A stretch of 64,000 nucleotides of DNA from Acinetobacter sp. XH1741 (GTDB taxonomy: Bacteria; Pseudomonadota; Gammaproteobacteria; Pseudomonadales; Moraxellaceae). Positions 9,316 through 17,910 of the stretch are shown here, piece after piece. Every line of letters starts with the position of its first letter. The stretch's first letter is position 1. The position numbers were made by a program, and so were the translations under genes. The stretch is taken from contig NZ_CP157428.1 in the NCBI RefSeq assembly GCF_041021895.1, positions 2,542,001 to 2,606,000 of the forward strand. The letters run 5' to 3'. The notes below the pieces were generated by a model that saw nothing but the letters and a program-made list of their open reading frames with translations, ran no database searches and was not told where the DNA came from.

Positions 9316-9480
9316 ATGTCTCGTGGCGACAAATCATCTTATACAGCAAAACAAAAGCGTCAGGCTAAACATATTGTTGAGAGTGAAGTAGATAGAGGTC
9401 ATTCTCAAGAAGAAGCTGAACGTATCGCATGGTCTACCGTCAACAAACAAGATGGTGGTGGTAAGAAAAAATCACATTAG
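9316..9480 (+). CDS. 54-aa protein of the type often labelled plasmid stabilisation protein
   Basis: An ATG at 9316 sits 7 bp behind a strong GGAGGT (9303-9308). The product is hydrophilic: MSRGDKSSYTAKQKRQAKHI, then EEAERIAWSTVNKQ and a GGGKKK tail. This KQKRQAxHI...EEAExxAWxTVNK pattern recurs in short chromosomal and plasmid proteins annotated as plasmid stabilisation or stress-related. A direct role in plasmid maintenance is not established, and no partner toxin or antitoxin is adjacent. It is convergent with the next gene across a perfect terminator hairpin. Confidence 0.82.
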   Translation: MSRGDKSSYTAKQKRQAKHIVESEVDRGHSQEEAERIAWSTVNKQDGGGKKKSH

Positions 9481-9492
9481 AAACGATGATTT

Positions 9493-9535
9493 GATACTTC
9501 TTTAGTTAAGTTTATGACTAAAGAAGTATCTTTCC
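9493..9535. terminator. perfect 14-bp hairpin terminator between convergent genes
   Basis: GATACTTCTTTAGT (9493-9506) pairs exactly with 9517-9530 across a 10-base loop, with a short T-rich tail. Confidence 0.75.
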
Positions 9536-9553
9536 CTGAACCCATCAAAGCTT

Positions 9554-9889
9554 TTAAAATACTCTTGAGCCCTGCATGTAGTCGTGACTTACTTGATTTA
9601 AAGCACTTAAAATTCTGCTGTTATCTTGAGTAAGTAAGGCTTCATTTAGACAATTCATATAATTGATTAAAATTTCTTTTGAAGTTCGAGCAAATTCACT
9701 TGTTACCGCTTCATCTTCATACAAAATCACATAACTACGGGCAAATCCATAGATAAGATAAGTAGCTGCGTTTTCGTTTAAGTCAGAAGATTGCTTGAGA
9801 GACTGTTCGCAGGCATTTTTTAAGTTTTTAAATGCATCTGTACCAGTAGATTGATTTTTGAAAGATGAAAGTATTGTTTGGAAATTCAT
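9554..9889 (-). CDS. hypothetical protein, 111 aa
   Basis: A soluble, predicted all-helical small protein (MNFQTILSSFKNQ... EILINYMNCLNEALLTQ), with no domain I recognise. The ATG at 9889 is preferred over a GTG at 9895; a GAGTGGA lies at reasonable distance upstream. Acidic composition without a signal peptide suggests a cytoplasmic protein. Confidence 0.72.
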   Translation of the reverse strand: MNFQTILSSFKNQSTGTDAFKNLKNACEQSLKQSSDLNENAATYLIYGFARSYVILYEDEAVTSEFARTSKEILINYMNCLNEALLTQDNSRILSALNQVSHDYMQGSRVF

Positions 9890-9986
9890 ATCCACATTCC
9901 ACTCAAAAAGTAAAGCTACAGAACAAGAATTTAACTGTCAAATAATATATTGTTTTATATGAATTTAAATTGTAAAAAAATATAAG

Positions 9987-10012
9987 AAACGCCCTATAAT
10001 ATGGGCGTTTTA
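9987..10012 (-). terminator. terminator after the 88-aa gene
   Basis: AAACGCCC (9987-9994) pairs with GGGCGTTT (10003-10010). It is flanked by A- and T-rich tails and so may work both ways. Confidence 0.75.
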
Positions 10013-10025
10013 TTGAATAAAAAAC

Positions 10026-10292
10026 TTAAAAACTCACCTCAATATTGACTGTTGTGCCAGATTGTTCAATATGGGTTGAAACATTGAAACCTCGTGTTTT
10101 TAGCTCTTCCTCTACCAAAGTAATATGTTCCGGATGTAAAGCATCTATTGGAAACTGGAAAACTGCTCGACGCTTCCCTTCCTTTGAGATTGCCTCAGTG
10201 CCAGATAAGATTTTTTCTAACAGTTTTGTTTGATCTATTTTCACATCTTTAGCATTTTTTTTAGCTTGTTCAGCATTAAAATTATTAGTCAT
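10026..10292 (-). CDS. hypothetical protein, 88 aa
   Basis: A small soluble protein with a charged N-terminal helix (NAEQAKKNAKDVKIDQTKLLEKIL) and a C-terminal part that looks alpha/beta (RRAVFQFPIDALHPEHITLVEEELKTRGF, then NVSTHI and TVNIEVSF). I do not recognise a family. It is followed by its own terminator and preceded by the long gap that holds the candidate sRNA. Confidence 0.7.
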   Translation of the reverse strand: MTNNFNAEQAKKNAKDVKIDQTKLLEKILSGTEAISKEGKRRAVFQFPIDALHPEHITLVEEELKTRGFNVSTHIEQSGTTVNIEVSF

Positions 10293-10394
10293 ATTTATCT
10301 CTCTAATTATTGGTTACTTTAATTTATAGCATAAAAAGCAATCTCAACATTAACTTATTATTGATTTTAAAAACTTTTTAAAAACTATAGATAT

Positions 10395-10493
10395 AAAATT
10401 AGAGGCCTACTCTCCCCGAGTAGGCCTCTATATTTCTGCACTGAAATAAACTTATAGTTATATATTGTTTATTTAGAAATTGTTTTTCTTGTT
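10395..10493 (-). ncRNA. candidate intergenic small RNA
   Basis: In a 495-bp gap without genes, the minus strand carries a promoter-like TATATT (10505-10500) with a poor -35 (TTGCGT, 15-bp spacing). About 100 bases later there is a perfect 12-bp GC-containing hairpin (10418-10429 with 10401-10412) followed by AATTTTAT. The predicted RNA would begin with a small CTTG-GCAA-CAAG hairpin. No ORF fits. Both ends are predicted by eye only. Confidence 0.35.
10401..10429. terminator. orphan 12-bp perfect hairpin, probable terminator
   Basis: AGAGGCCTACTC (10401-10412), loop TCCCC, then its exact complement at 10418-10429. It is at least 100 bp from any protein gene, which is what raised the sRNA candidate on the minus strand. 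Confidence 0.6.
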
Positions 10494-10500
10494 GCCAAGA

Positions 10501-10518
10501 ATATACAGACCTGTATAT
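10501..10518. promoter_or_regulatory. 18-bp palindrome overlapping a promoter-like site
   Basis: ATATACAG-AC-CTGTATAT is a perfect inverted repeat. It resembles an operator (superficially an E. coli LexA box) and overlaps the TATATT proposed as -10 for the candidate sRNA. The regulator is unknown. Confidence 0.35.
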
Positions 10519-10646
10519 ATACGCAATTGAATTTTTCTCACCAATACAGTTAATTTAATTCAGCATTGCCCTATAAAAACTAGAATTATCCTATTTTTAT
10601 AATCATATACTTCATAAAACCACACAATTATAAATTCAAACTAAAT

Positions 10647-10687
10647 AAAAAGCTTTATTTATAAAAATAAACTTATAAATAGGCTTT
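10647..10687. repeat. AT-rich inverted repeat downstream of rnd
   Basis: Arms AAAAGC..TATTTATAA (10647-10663) and TTATAAATA..GCTTT (10673-10687), with two unpaired positions. A weaker repeat AACTTTTT/AAAAAGTT lies at 10738-10760. Either could be the rnd terminator. Confidence 0.4.
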
Positions 10688-10787
10688 ATTTTAAAGTAAA
10701 AGTAATCACTTTCATAAGGATAAATATTGATCAATTAAACTTTTTAAATACTAAAAAGTTAATTTTAAATAAGACGCCTTAATAAAT

Positions 10788-11912
10788 CTAAAATAAAAAG
10801 CTTGCTTTCTCTTCTTTAAACAACTGAATAAGTGGTTTAGTTAATAATTCGTAGCGCCAACCTAATAAATAGTCAGGTAAATCCTGCTCATCACCTTTAG
10901 AAATCACATGTAGATGAATCGCATTTAACCATTTCTTACGAAGCAGAACTTCTTTAGGGATAGAAGTCTGTTCTATCGCATTTGCGATTAACGCCTCCAT
11001 CTTTTCTAAGGTTTCTCTTGACGTAATTTTAAAAGGCTTGGCAATCTTAGCTGGCCATTGTCCTTCTACAGGCAGATCTTTTATAAGATCAAGAATAGTT
11101 TTTCCATACTCACGAACAATATTTGGACGTATATCTTTTACTTGCGAGAGCTGGAAATTATTACGTGGATTTTTTTCAACTAAATCAATCATTGCCGAAT
11201 TTCTAAGAACAAAACTGCGTGGCTGATTTGTTGCTTTAACAACATATTCACGCCATTCGCTTAATTTCTGTAATTGCATTAACTGACGGCGTGAATGACG
11301 ATAATTACCAACATCGGTATATAACAACGGCGTTGGAGTTTCACTAATAATTTCTTTAGTTAGACTTCTGCAATCTTCCAAAACGTAATCATAGAGCCCT
11401 TTTTGCTTAAGCTGGTCTTTAATATGATTTGCCAATTGCATGAGATATAAAACATCGTTTGCTGCGTAACATAACTGTTGAGGAGACAAAGGTCTTGCTA
11501 ACCAGTCAGACCGAGTTTGGTCTTTTTCAATATCAATCTCTAAACAAAGCTTCAAAGCACCTTGATAACTCACTTGTAGGCCATGCCCCAAAAAAGACAG
11601 TCCAACTTGAGTATCAAAAACATTTAATAGGTTCTGTTCATCCGCATAATGGTAGATTAAATCGATATCCTCACCACATGCATGAAAAATATTTTGTTGA
11701 GCAAGAAAGACTTTTTTCCAAAACTGGCTTAAATCTAGTGACACTCCATCCAACAGATATACATTTCCGTTGACATTGACTTGACATACTCCAAGTTTAG
11801 GCCAAAGGGTATCAACCTTAATAAATTCTGTATCAAGTCCATAAATCGAACATTGATCCATTTGTTGAAGAACATCAACCAATTCGGTTTGCTGTTGGAT
11901 AAACTGAAACAT
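10788..11912 (-). CDS. rnd: ribonuclease D
   Basis: A 3'-5' exoribonuclease that trims tRNA 3' ends. The N-terminal DEDD exonuclease domain shows motif I with D27 and E29 (GLDTEF), a second acidic motif in ACGEDIDLIY and motif III in LCYAANDVLYLMQL, whose tyrosine marks the DEDDy subtype. The C-terminal half carries an HRDC-like helical domain (LSEWREYVVKATNQPRSFV). At 374 aa it has normal length. It is transcribed alone; in many relatives it sits beside ycgL, which here is 2 kb away. Confidence 0.95.
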   Translation of the reverse strand: MFQFIQQQTELVDVLQQMDQCSIYGLDTEFIKVDTLWPKLGVCQVNVNGNVYLLDGVSLDLSQFWKKVFLAQQNIFHACGEDIDLIYHYADEQNLLNVFDTQVGLSFLGHGLQVSYQGALKLCLEIDIEKDQTRSDWLARPLSPQQLCYAANDVLYLMQLANHIKDQLKQKGLYDYVLEDCRSLTKEIISETPTPLLYTDVGNYRHSRRQLMQLQKLSEWREYVVKATNQPRSFVLRNSAMIDLVEKNPRNNFQLSQVKDIRPNIVREYGKTILDLIKDLPVEGQWPAKIAKPFKITSRETLEKMEALIANAIEQTSIPKEVLLRKKWLNAIHLHVISKGDEQDLPDYLLGWRYELLTKPLIQLFKEEKASFLF

Positions 11913-12196
11913 GCTTTCTCAAAATGCAAAGAGTGCTTTAAACTCTGGTATATATAACATAGGAATAGAAAAATGCTACTGAATCCTTGATGAATAATCT
12001 ATTTTTGAACAATTTTCATAAAAAGCGCTAGTTTTTTGATCATTTATTTTTATGTTTACAGTTTTAAGGGTTTATAAAAATTATATTTTTAAAAAATCTT
12101 TTTTAATTTAGATATTCAAAAACTAATATTAAAAAAATATGTTGATGTCTTTTAAAAAGATTTTTTTAATAATATTACTTATTGATTAAAAAATTT
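11913..12196. other. AT-rich gap between rnd and recR
   Basis: No gene seen. It holds the rnd promoter region on the minus strand and long A/T runs. A weak TCTTTTTAAAAAGA-type hairpin lies near 12150-12165. Confidence 0.4.
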
Positions 12197-12222
12197 GAAA
12201 TAAGCACCTGAGTACTTATTTC
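12190..12222 (-). terminator. recR terminator overlapping the stop codon
   Basis: GAAATAAG (12197-12204) pairs with CTTATTTC (12215-12222). The minus-strand RNA then runs into AAATTTTTTAATC. The stem includes the last codon and stop of recR. Confidence 0.65.
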
Positions 12223-12812
12223 ATCCGCATCCGATTATGAACAGCTTGACTTAATGTATGGCTGTCAACATATTCAAGTTCACCACCTTGTGGTACCCCT
12301 TGAGCAATACGTGTCATTTGAATAGGTAAATGTTTAGTCGCTTCAACTAAATAATGTGCTGTCGCTTGACCTTCAACCGTAGCATTAGTAGCCAAAATGA
12401 CTTCTTCTATCTTACCTTGGCTTAAGCGCTGGATCAGATAAGGGATACCTATTTCTTCAGGTCCTATACCATCCAAGGGAGAAAGATGCCCACCCAAGAC
12501 ATGATATTTACCTCGAAAACTACCGCTTTGCTCAATCGCCATTACATCTGCTGGTGATTCAACCACACACAATACTTGGTCATCTCTATCAGTTGAGGAG
12601 CAAATATCACAAATTTCATGTTCAGTCAGAGAGTGACAAACACTACATTCGTGAATATAACTTGATGCCTCATGTAGAGCATGGGCTAACGCAAATGCAC
12701 CTTCACGGTTCTTCATCAAAAGATGTAAAGCCATGCGTTGAGCCGACTTCGGTCCAACGCTAGGTAATATACGTAAAGCTTGAACGAGTTGTTCAAATCT
12801 ATCACTAAACAC
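12216..12812 (-). CDS. recR: recombination mediator RecR
   Basis: RecR helps RecO and RecF load RecA at gaps. The 198-aa protein shows the N-terminal helix-hairpin-helix (ALRILPSVGPKSAQRMALHLL), a four-cysteine zinc finger (CSVCHSLTEHEICDIC) and the Toprim domain (VLCVVESPADVMAIEQ), ending near the conserved VPQGGELEYVD. It follows ybaB by 9 bp, the common ybaB-recR pair. The dnaX gene often found upstream is not here. Confidence 0.96.
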   Translation of the reverse strand: MFSDRFEQLVQALRILPSVGPKSAQRMALHLLMKNREGAFALAHALHEASSYIHECSVCHSLTEHEICDICSSTDRDDQVLCVVESPADVMAIEQSGSFRGKYHVLGGHLSPLDGIGPEEIGIPYLIQRLSQGKIEEVILATNATVEGQATAHYLVEATKHLPIQMTRIAQGVPQGGELEYVDSHTLSQAVHNRMRMK

Positions 12813-12821
12813 TGATGATCC

Positions 12822-13151
12822 TTAGAACATGCCCGCTAAGCCAGGTGGTAAGCCCATCCCAGAGTTAGCTTTTTGCATTTTTTCTTCAGAAATCACTTCT
12901 GCTTGACGAACAGCATCATTAACCGCAGCAGCGATTAAATCTTCAATCATATCTGGTTCATCTTGCAGTAATTCTGGATTAATTTCGATACGTTTTACGA
13001 TATAACGGCCAGTCATCGTTACTTTAACTAAACCACCGCCTGCTTCCGCCTGTACTTCAGTTTGAGCAAGCTCTTCTTTGGCCTTTTTTATATTTGATTC
13101 CATATCTTTTTGCATGCGCTGCGCTTGCTGCATAAGCATATTGATATTCAT
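12822..13151 (-). CDS. ybaB: YbaB/EbfC nucleoid-associated protein
   Basis: A 109-aa DNA-binding protein of the YbaB/EbfC family. The N-terminal helix ([26 protein letters not shown]) is followed by the sheet region with the conserved VKVTMTGRY and [12 protein letters not shown], and a Gly/Pro-rich end with GMGLPPGL. It is co-directional with recR and 9 bp upstream, probably cotranscribed. Confidence 0.95.
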   Translation of the reverse strand: MNINMLMQQAQRMQKDMESNIKKAKEELAQTEVQAEAGGGLVKVTMTGRYIVKRIEINPELLQDEPDMIEDLIAAAVNDAVRQAEVISEEKMQKANSGMGLPPGLAGMF

Positions 13152-13406
13152 AAACCTAACTCCGTATCTCTATCAAATAGGATTGATAGTCACATAACAC
13201 TTGAGAACTTAAACTCTTTTGGTACCCCTATAGATCGTTAAAATCATTGGGGTCAGTACGTTTAAGTCAAAATCAATCCGCAATTCTGACACAATAACTT
13301 AATGTTTTCTATTGGTATCTATGAAACTATTTTCGATTGCTAATCCATTTAAAGCTTTTAATAGATAACTTTAACTGGATCAGCAAGTACTAGAGTTTAA
13401 GATAAT

Positions 13407-13643
13407 TTATTGCGAGGCCTGTAGGTTTTTATTGTCAGGTTTATATTCATTTAAAGGCATTTTTTGAAAAGAAGAATTCGCTTTTTCTATTGAAAGATCG
13501 GCATCTTCAACTGATTTGTTCGCATCATTAATTAATAATACAGTTTCGCTGATCTGTGTCGGTTCATCCTTTTGGGCAAATACTCTATATCCAACTAAAC
13601 CAATTGCCCCTATAGCGACTAAAATAATTATAGGTTTAAGCAT
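13407..13643 (-). CDS. small membrane-anchored hypothetical protein
   Basis: A 78-aa protein with one N-terminal hydrophobic segment (PIIILVAIGAIGLVGYRVF) followed by a hydrophilic tail, which suggests a signal anchor with a periplasmic tail. The ATG at 13643 is chosen over a GTG at 13652. No family recognised, and it is transcribed on its own. Confidence 0.68.
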   Translation of the reverse strand: MLKPIIILVAIGAIGLVGYRVFAQKDEPTQISETVLLINDANKSVEDADLSIEKANSSFQKMPLNEYKPDNKNLQASQ

Positions 13644-13770
13644 GGTTAACACTCACTTTGTTATTTTTATTAAATTTAGAACTTTTATACGTTGTGATTT
13701 TAGATTCATTTATAACAAAATGTAGTCTTTTTATTGCGATTGTTGCTTATGAGTAACACCTCATTTAAAG

Positions 13771-13800
13771 AAAAGCCACACTAAAATAAGTATGGCTTGT
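13771..13800 (-). terminator. metZ terminator
   Basis: Minus-strand stem AAGCCA/TGGCTT with a T-rich tail, just past the metZ stop. Confidence 0.6.
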
Positions 13801-13818
13801 CTTAAATACATAAATTAT

Positions 13819-15006
13819 TTAGATTAAATCTAATCCACGAGAAATATCACGAATAATATCGTTAATATCTTCTAAGCCAACTGAAACTCGGATTAAACCT
13901 TCCTGAATACCTGCAGCTTGTTTTGCTTCAGCAGAAAGTTTGCCATGAGTTGTTGTGGCAGGGTGTGTAATCGTTGACTTCACATCACCTAAATTGCCAG
14001 TAATAGAAATAAATTTCGTGTTATCAATGACCTTCCATGCACCTTCACGCTCACCTTTAACAACAAAGGAAACAATTCCCCCAAAACCGTTTTGCTGTTT
14101 TTTTGCAAGTTCATGTCCTTCGTGAGCTGGAAGTCCTGCGTAATAAACTTCCTGTACGTTTTCATGTGTAGATAACCATTCAGCAAGTTTTTGTGCATTT
14201 TCACAGTGCGCTTTCATACGCAAATTTAAGGTTTCTAAGCCCTTTAAGAATACCCATGCATTAAATGGGCTCATAGAAGGACCTAGAGTACGAACAACAC
14301 CAAAAACTTCTTCTAGGAGTTGATGATTACCTACCACTGCTCCACCGAGGGCACGGCCTTGACCATCTAAATATTTAGTTGCCGAGTAAATCACAAGGTC
14401 TGCACCAAATTTTAATGGTTGCTGTAAAACAGGTGTACAGAAACTATTATCAAGTGCAAGTAATGCGCCGTTTGCGTGTGCGATATCTGCAAGTGCTTGA
14501 ATATCAGCTATTTCAGCTAATGGATTAGAGGGTGACTCAACAAATAATAGTTTAGTTTCTGGACGTACTGCATTTTTCCATGCATCTAAATCATTTAGAT
14601 CGACAAACGTAATATCTACACCAAACTTCGCAATATATTTTTCAAATAAAGCAACTACTGAACCAAAAACTGCTCTTGAACAAATGACATGATCACCAGC
14701 TTTTAGATAAGCCATAGCAACTGACAGAATTGCGCCCATACCAGAGCTCGTTGCAACTGCACGCTCAGCGCCATCTAAAGCTGCCAGTCTTTTTTCGAAC
14801 ATCGATACAGTCGGATTAGTGAAACGCGAATAGATATTGCCTTGAACCTGACCAGAAAATTTTGCAGCCGCTTCCGCAGCGTTTTCATAAACAAAAGATG
14901 AAGTCAAAAAAATAGGTTCGCCATGTTCACCCTCAAAACTGCGTGTATGTCCGGTACGAATGGCTAAGGTATCAAGTTGGTATTCTAAATCATCAGACTG
15001 GTGCAT
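13819..15006 (-). CDS. metZ: O-succinylhomoserine sulfhydrylase
   Basis: A PLP enzyme of the Cys/Met metabolism family that makes homocysteine directly from O-succinylhomoserine and sulfide. The PLP lysine is in SATKYLDGQGR. Other family landmarks are YSRFTNPT, ATSSGMGAI and SITGNLGDVKSTITHPATTTH. The 395-aa length and the sequence around the active site fit MetZ better than cystathionine gamma-synthase (MetB), though the two are hard to separate by eye. It is a single gene with its own terminator. Confidence 0.9.
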   Translation of the reverse strand: MHQSDDLEYQLDTLAIRTGHTRSFEGEHGEPIFLTSSFVYENAAEAAAKFSGQVQGNIYSRFTNPTVSMFEKRLAALDGAERAVATSSGMGAILSVAMAYLKAGDHVICSRAVFGSVVALFEKYIAKFGVDITFVDLNDLDAWKNAVRPETKLLFVESPSNPLAEIADIQALADIAHANGALLALDNSFCTPVLQQPLKFGADLVIYSATKYLDGQGRALGGAVVGNHQLLEEVFGVVRTLGPSMSPFNAWVFLKGLETLNLRMKAHCENAQKLAEWLSTHENVQEVYYAGLPAHEGHELAKKQQNGFGGIVSFVVKGEREGAWKVIDNTKFISITGNLGDVKSTITHPATTTHGKLSAEAKQAAGIQEGLIRVSVGLEDINDIIRDISRGLDLI

Positions 15007-15138
15007 TAATGTTCGCCTTTACTGGTCATGTACTAAAAACTATCATCATTTTGAGTGCCTAAGGTATTTAAGGTCAAGGTAAACCTTAAAATTATCGCTT
15101 AGACTTCAATCAATCTTTAGTATAGTTGGTAAAATAAG

Positions 15139-16224
15139 ATGAATCGCTTAAAGTCCCTCGTCTCAGACCAAAGTCAAATCAAGCACCTCTCTACCCGACT
15201 ATTTCACCCTAAGACATTGGTGTTATCACAAAGCACACCCTACGAAGTCATTGGTCAATTTAATCAAACTCGTGTTCGTTATTACGCGGCTACCCAAAAA
15301 AGCTTTAAAGAGCCATTAGTATTTGTCGCACCTTTGGCAATCAATATGGCTATTTATGATTTATATCCATACCGTTCGCTTATTAAATATTTTCAAAACT
15401 CAGGTTTTGACGTATATCTTGTCGATTGGGGGCATTTAGGTTTTAAAGATAGGCATCTTAACTTTTTATCGTTTATTGAAGATTTTATTCCTAAAGCGAT
15501 AGAGCTTGTTCGTACACATTCAGGTAGCGAGCAAATTTCTCTACATGGATGGAGTATGTCTGGCATATTCGTGACCTTATATACCGCACATAATCATCCA
15601 AATTATGTTAAAAATCTGATGGTGTTAGGCAGTCCAATCGATAGCTATGCTTCTGGCCAAATTGGAAAGCTCTATCGCAGTATAAATCACTTTATTGGTC
15701 GCAATAAGAAACTTCAGGAACGGATTTATTCAGGTTTACCTAAACATTTGATTCATACGCCTGGTATTTTAAATTCTTTAGGCTTTAAAATTCTTGATCC
15801 TAAAGGCTGGCTTGATGGGCACATTCAATTACTTAAAAATTTAGATGATCTTCAGTTCGTACAAGAGCATGCCACCTTAAGTAGTTTTTTAAACAATATG
15901 ATTGATTATCCGGGTGGGATTAATCAGGATATGTTATTCAATGTATGGCTACAAAATCCGCTGAAGCAAGGTTCTATTTTATTAAAAGACAAAAAAATTG
16001 AATTAAAAAATATAGATTGCTCTCTTTTAGTGGGTGCAGGTCGTGGTGATCAACTCGTAACAGCAGATGCGGTTTATCCATTAAGTCAGTTGACGAATAG
16101 CCAAGATGTCACCTTTACTCTCATTCCTGGTGGCCATTTGGGACTCATGTCAAGCCAGGCAAGTGCTCAAGAGTTTTGGCCAAAGCTTGCTGCATGGTTA
16201 ACTGAACGTTCAACAAAAATTTAA
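15139..16224 (+). CDS. PhaC-like alpha/beta hydrolase with a serine nucleophile
   Basis: A 361-aa alpha/beta hydrolase whose layout follows PHA synthases: APLAINMAIYDLYPYRSL, FDVYLVDWG, a nucleophile elbow, a late GRGDQLV acid loop and GGHLGLM with the catalytic histidine. The elbow reads GWSMSG, so the nucleophile is serine where true PHA synthases have cysteine. It is therefore more likely an esterase, depolymerase or acyltransferase than a polymerase. The gene is monocistronic and divergent from metZ. A phasin-like gene lies far off at 56603. Confidence 0.8.
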   Translation: MNRLKSLVSDQSQIKHLSTRLFHPKTLVLSQSTPYEVIGQFNQTRVRYYAATQKSFKEPLVFVAPLAINMAIYDLYPYRSLIKYFQNSGFDVYLVDWGHLGFKDRHLNFLSFIEDFIPKAIELVRTHSGSEQISLHGWSMSGIFVTLYTAHNHPNYVKNLMVLGSPIDSYASGQIGKLYRSINHFIGRNKKLQERIYSGLPKHLIHTPGILNSLGFKILDPKGWLDGHIQLLKNLDDLQFVQEHATLSSFLNNMIDYPGGINQDMLFNVWLQNPLKQGSILLKDKKIELKNIDCSLLVGAGRGDQLVTADAVYPLSQLTNSQDVTFTLIPGGHLGLMSSQASAQEFWPKLAAWLTERSTKI

Positions 16225-16256
16225 AAAAAAAAAGCTCTTGCTTGAGCGCTTTTATT
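16225..16256. terminator. bidirectional terminator
   Basis: A-run, AAAGCTC..GAGCGCTTTT-type stem and T-run between convergent genes. It slightly overlaps the end of the hydrolase gene on the minus strand. Confidence 0.7.
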
Positions 16257-16848
16257 TGACTTTTTCCATGAAATTTACCTCATGAGATGAGGCACAGATA
16301 ATAATTTCATCACCAAGAGACCACTCAGCAGCTCGGGCTGCCATTGCTGCGGGTACTTCTTGGGAGCCGGGTCCCGCAGGTACGTTATAGGTCGCATGTG
16401 CATCATGTGGTAAAAGTACTCCATAGCCTAGCTCTAGACCAGCACGAGCAGTAGCCGCTACACACATTTCGGATAATAACCCACAGATTGCAAAGGTTTG
16501 TACCCTGCTTTTATTTAAAATCTGCTGAAGAGGCGTACCATCAAATCCATCATCATCATGTTTTCTTAATACGATTTCACCTGCTTTGGGTAAGAAAAAT
16601 AGCTCCCAACCTGGTTGAAATGGTTCATCTGCTGTGCCTATATCACCATCATTTTGAAGAAAAATGATAGGTGCCTTCGCCAAACGCGCTTTAGATATTA
16701 AAGTATTAATTGCCAAAAGAAGTTGTTTTGATGCTGGAACAGCTTCATTGCCTGATACAAAAGCTTTTTGTACATCCACTACAATTAAAGCATCAACTAA
16801 GTTATTGTGAATTAAAATTTTTATCTCCTCACGGCTTAAACAGCCCAT
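16252..16848 (-). CDS. isochorismatase-family cysteine hydrolase
   Basis: A 198-aa protein with the isochorismatase-like fold. It has the catalytic Asp in IVVDVQKAF, the Lys in VLRKHDDDGFDGT and the nucleophilic Cys in CGLLSEMCVAATAR. These are the residues used by nicotinamidases and related amidases. Its specificity cannot be read from sequence. It is transcribed alone and converges on the PhaC-like gene. Confidence 0.86.
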   Translation of the reverse strand: MGCLSREEIKILIHNNLVDALIVVDVQKAFVSGNEAVPASKQLLLAINTLISKARLAKAPIIFLQNDGDIGTADEPFQPGWELFFLPKAGEIVLRKHDDDGFDGTPLQQILNKSRVQTFAICGLLSEMCVAATARAGLELGYGVLLPHDAHATYNVPAGPGSQEVPAAMAARAAEWSLGDEIIICASSHEVNFMEKVK

Positions 16849-16939
16849 CTCATACGAACTTTATAAAGATATGAGCAAACTATTTCAAAGTCTTTAGGTT
16901 ATTAAAGATTTTTCATATTTCATACATCTTGAATTAAAA

Positions 16940-17707
16940 CTAGAAAGCTATCTTTTTAAATACAAAATACCCGACCTTACTTTCAAAGCTTCCGTCTTTT
17001 TGGATGTTAAAATATTTTTTTACTATATCTGATGCATTTTCTTGAAGATATTTAAGCGTTTTTATTTGATCTTCGGGAGTTTTCATACGTTTTACCCAAC
17101 TCTCAAACTCTAATATTAGTGTTTGCTTATCCAAGGCCGTCAATTCAAAACCTGCATCTTCTATAAAATAAACCCATTCTTTAATGCTGTAGTTTCTTAC
17201 ATGACTCGGGTCGCGAATAACTTCTAGAGTCTGCAAAAATGTATCTAAAATAGGAAAGCTTGAGCTAATGATATCGACAAAAATGACTGTACCATTAGGT
17301 TTTAAAACACGGTTTATTTCTTTCATTGCTGTAGGTACATGCTGCCAATGATGGGCAGAGTATCGGCTAATAATTACATCAAACTGCTCATCAGTAAAAG
17401 GCATATCTTCGGCAATACCCTGCTGTACAAAGATATTCTTTATTTTTCGGTCATTTGCAGCTTTTGAAACAGTGTCGAGCATTTCATGAGATAAATCATA
17501 AGCAAAAACAAGATCGGCGTAGTTAGCAACGTTATACGCTACGTGTCCACCCCCACAACCTAAATCTAAAACTACGGCATTTGAATATTTTTCAAGTTCC
17601 TTAATAAATTTATCAAACTCAACTCCTTCAGAGTGAGCTTTACTATTTAAATAACTTAAAGACTTATTTTGATACTGTTTTAAATTTATCTCATGTTGGT
17701 TAAACAT
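16940..17707 (-). CDS. class I SAM-dependent methyltransferase
   Basis: A 255-aa UbiE/Methyltransf_11-type protein. Motif I is VLDLGCGGGHVAYNVA, motif II holds an acidic residue in VFAYDLSHEML, and a post-motif FDVIISRYSAHHW is present. The substrate is unknown; nothing in the neighbourhood points to quinone or lipid synthesis. Confidence 0.85.
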   Translation of the reverse strand: MFNQHEINLKQYQNKSLSYLNSKAHSEGVEFDKFIKELEKYSNAVVLDLGCGGGHVAYNVANYADLVFAYDLSHEMLDTVSKAANDRKIKNIFVQQGIAEDMPFTDEQFDVIISRYSAHHWQHVPTAMKEINRVLKPNGTVIFVDIISSSFPILDTFLQTLEVIRDPSHVRNYSIKEWVYFIEDAGFELTALDKQTLILEFESWVKRMKTPEDQIKTLKYLQENASDIVKKYFNIQKDGSFESKVGYFVFKKIAF

Positions 17708-17846
17708 TGCTTATCCCTCTTCTCCAATCAGCTAAACATAAAAGAAAAGGTAGATAAAAAATAATGATTAGTTTTTAAATAATTAATAAAATAAAGTTAT
17801 AAATAGATTTGATATATTTTTAAAATTAAAGGTGAGCCCACAATAG

Positions 17847-17880
17847 CTTAAAAAAAGAAACCACCAATTGGTGATTTCTT
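17847..17880. terminator. terminator between co-directional genes
   Basis: AGAAA.CACC/GGTG.TTTCT stem with loop AATT, A-run before and T-rich after; one mismatch. Confidence 0.6.
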
Positions 17881-17910
17881 AAATGAAAGCTTGAGAGTTC
17901 TATTTCAACG

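Noticed and set aside
10501..10518. LexA (SOS) box
   Set aside because: The palindrome resembles the E. coli LexA motif, but Acinetobacter lacks a classical LexA and uses other sites; recorded only as an operator of unknown regulator.
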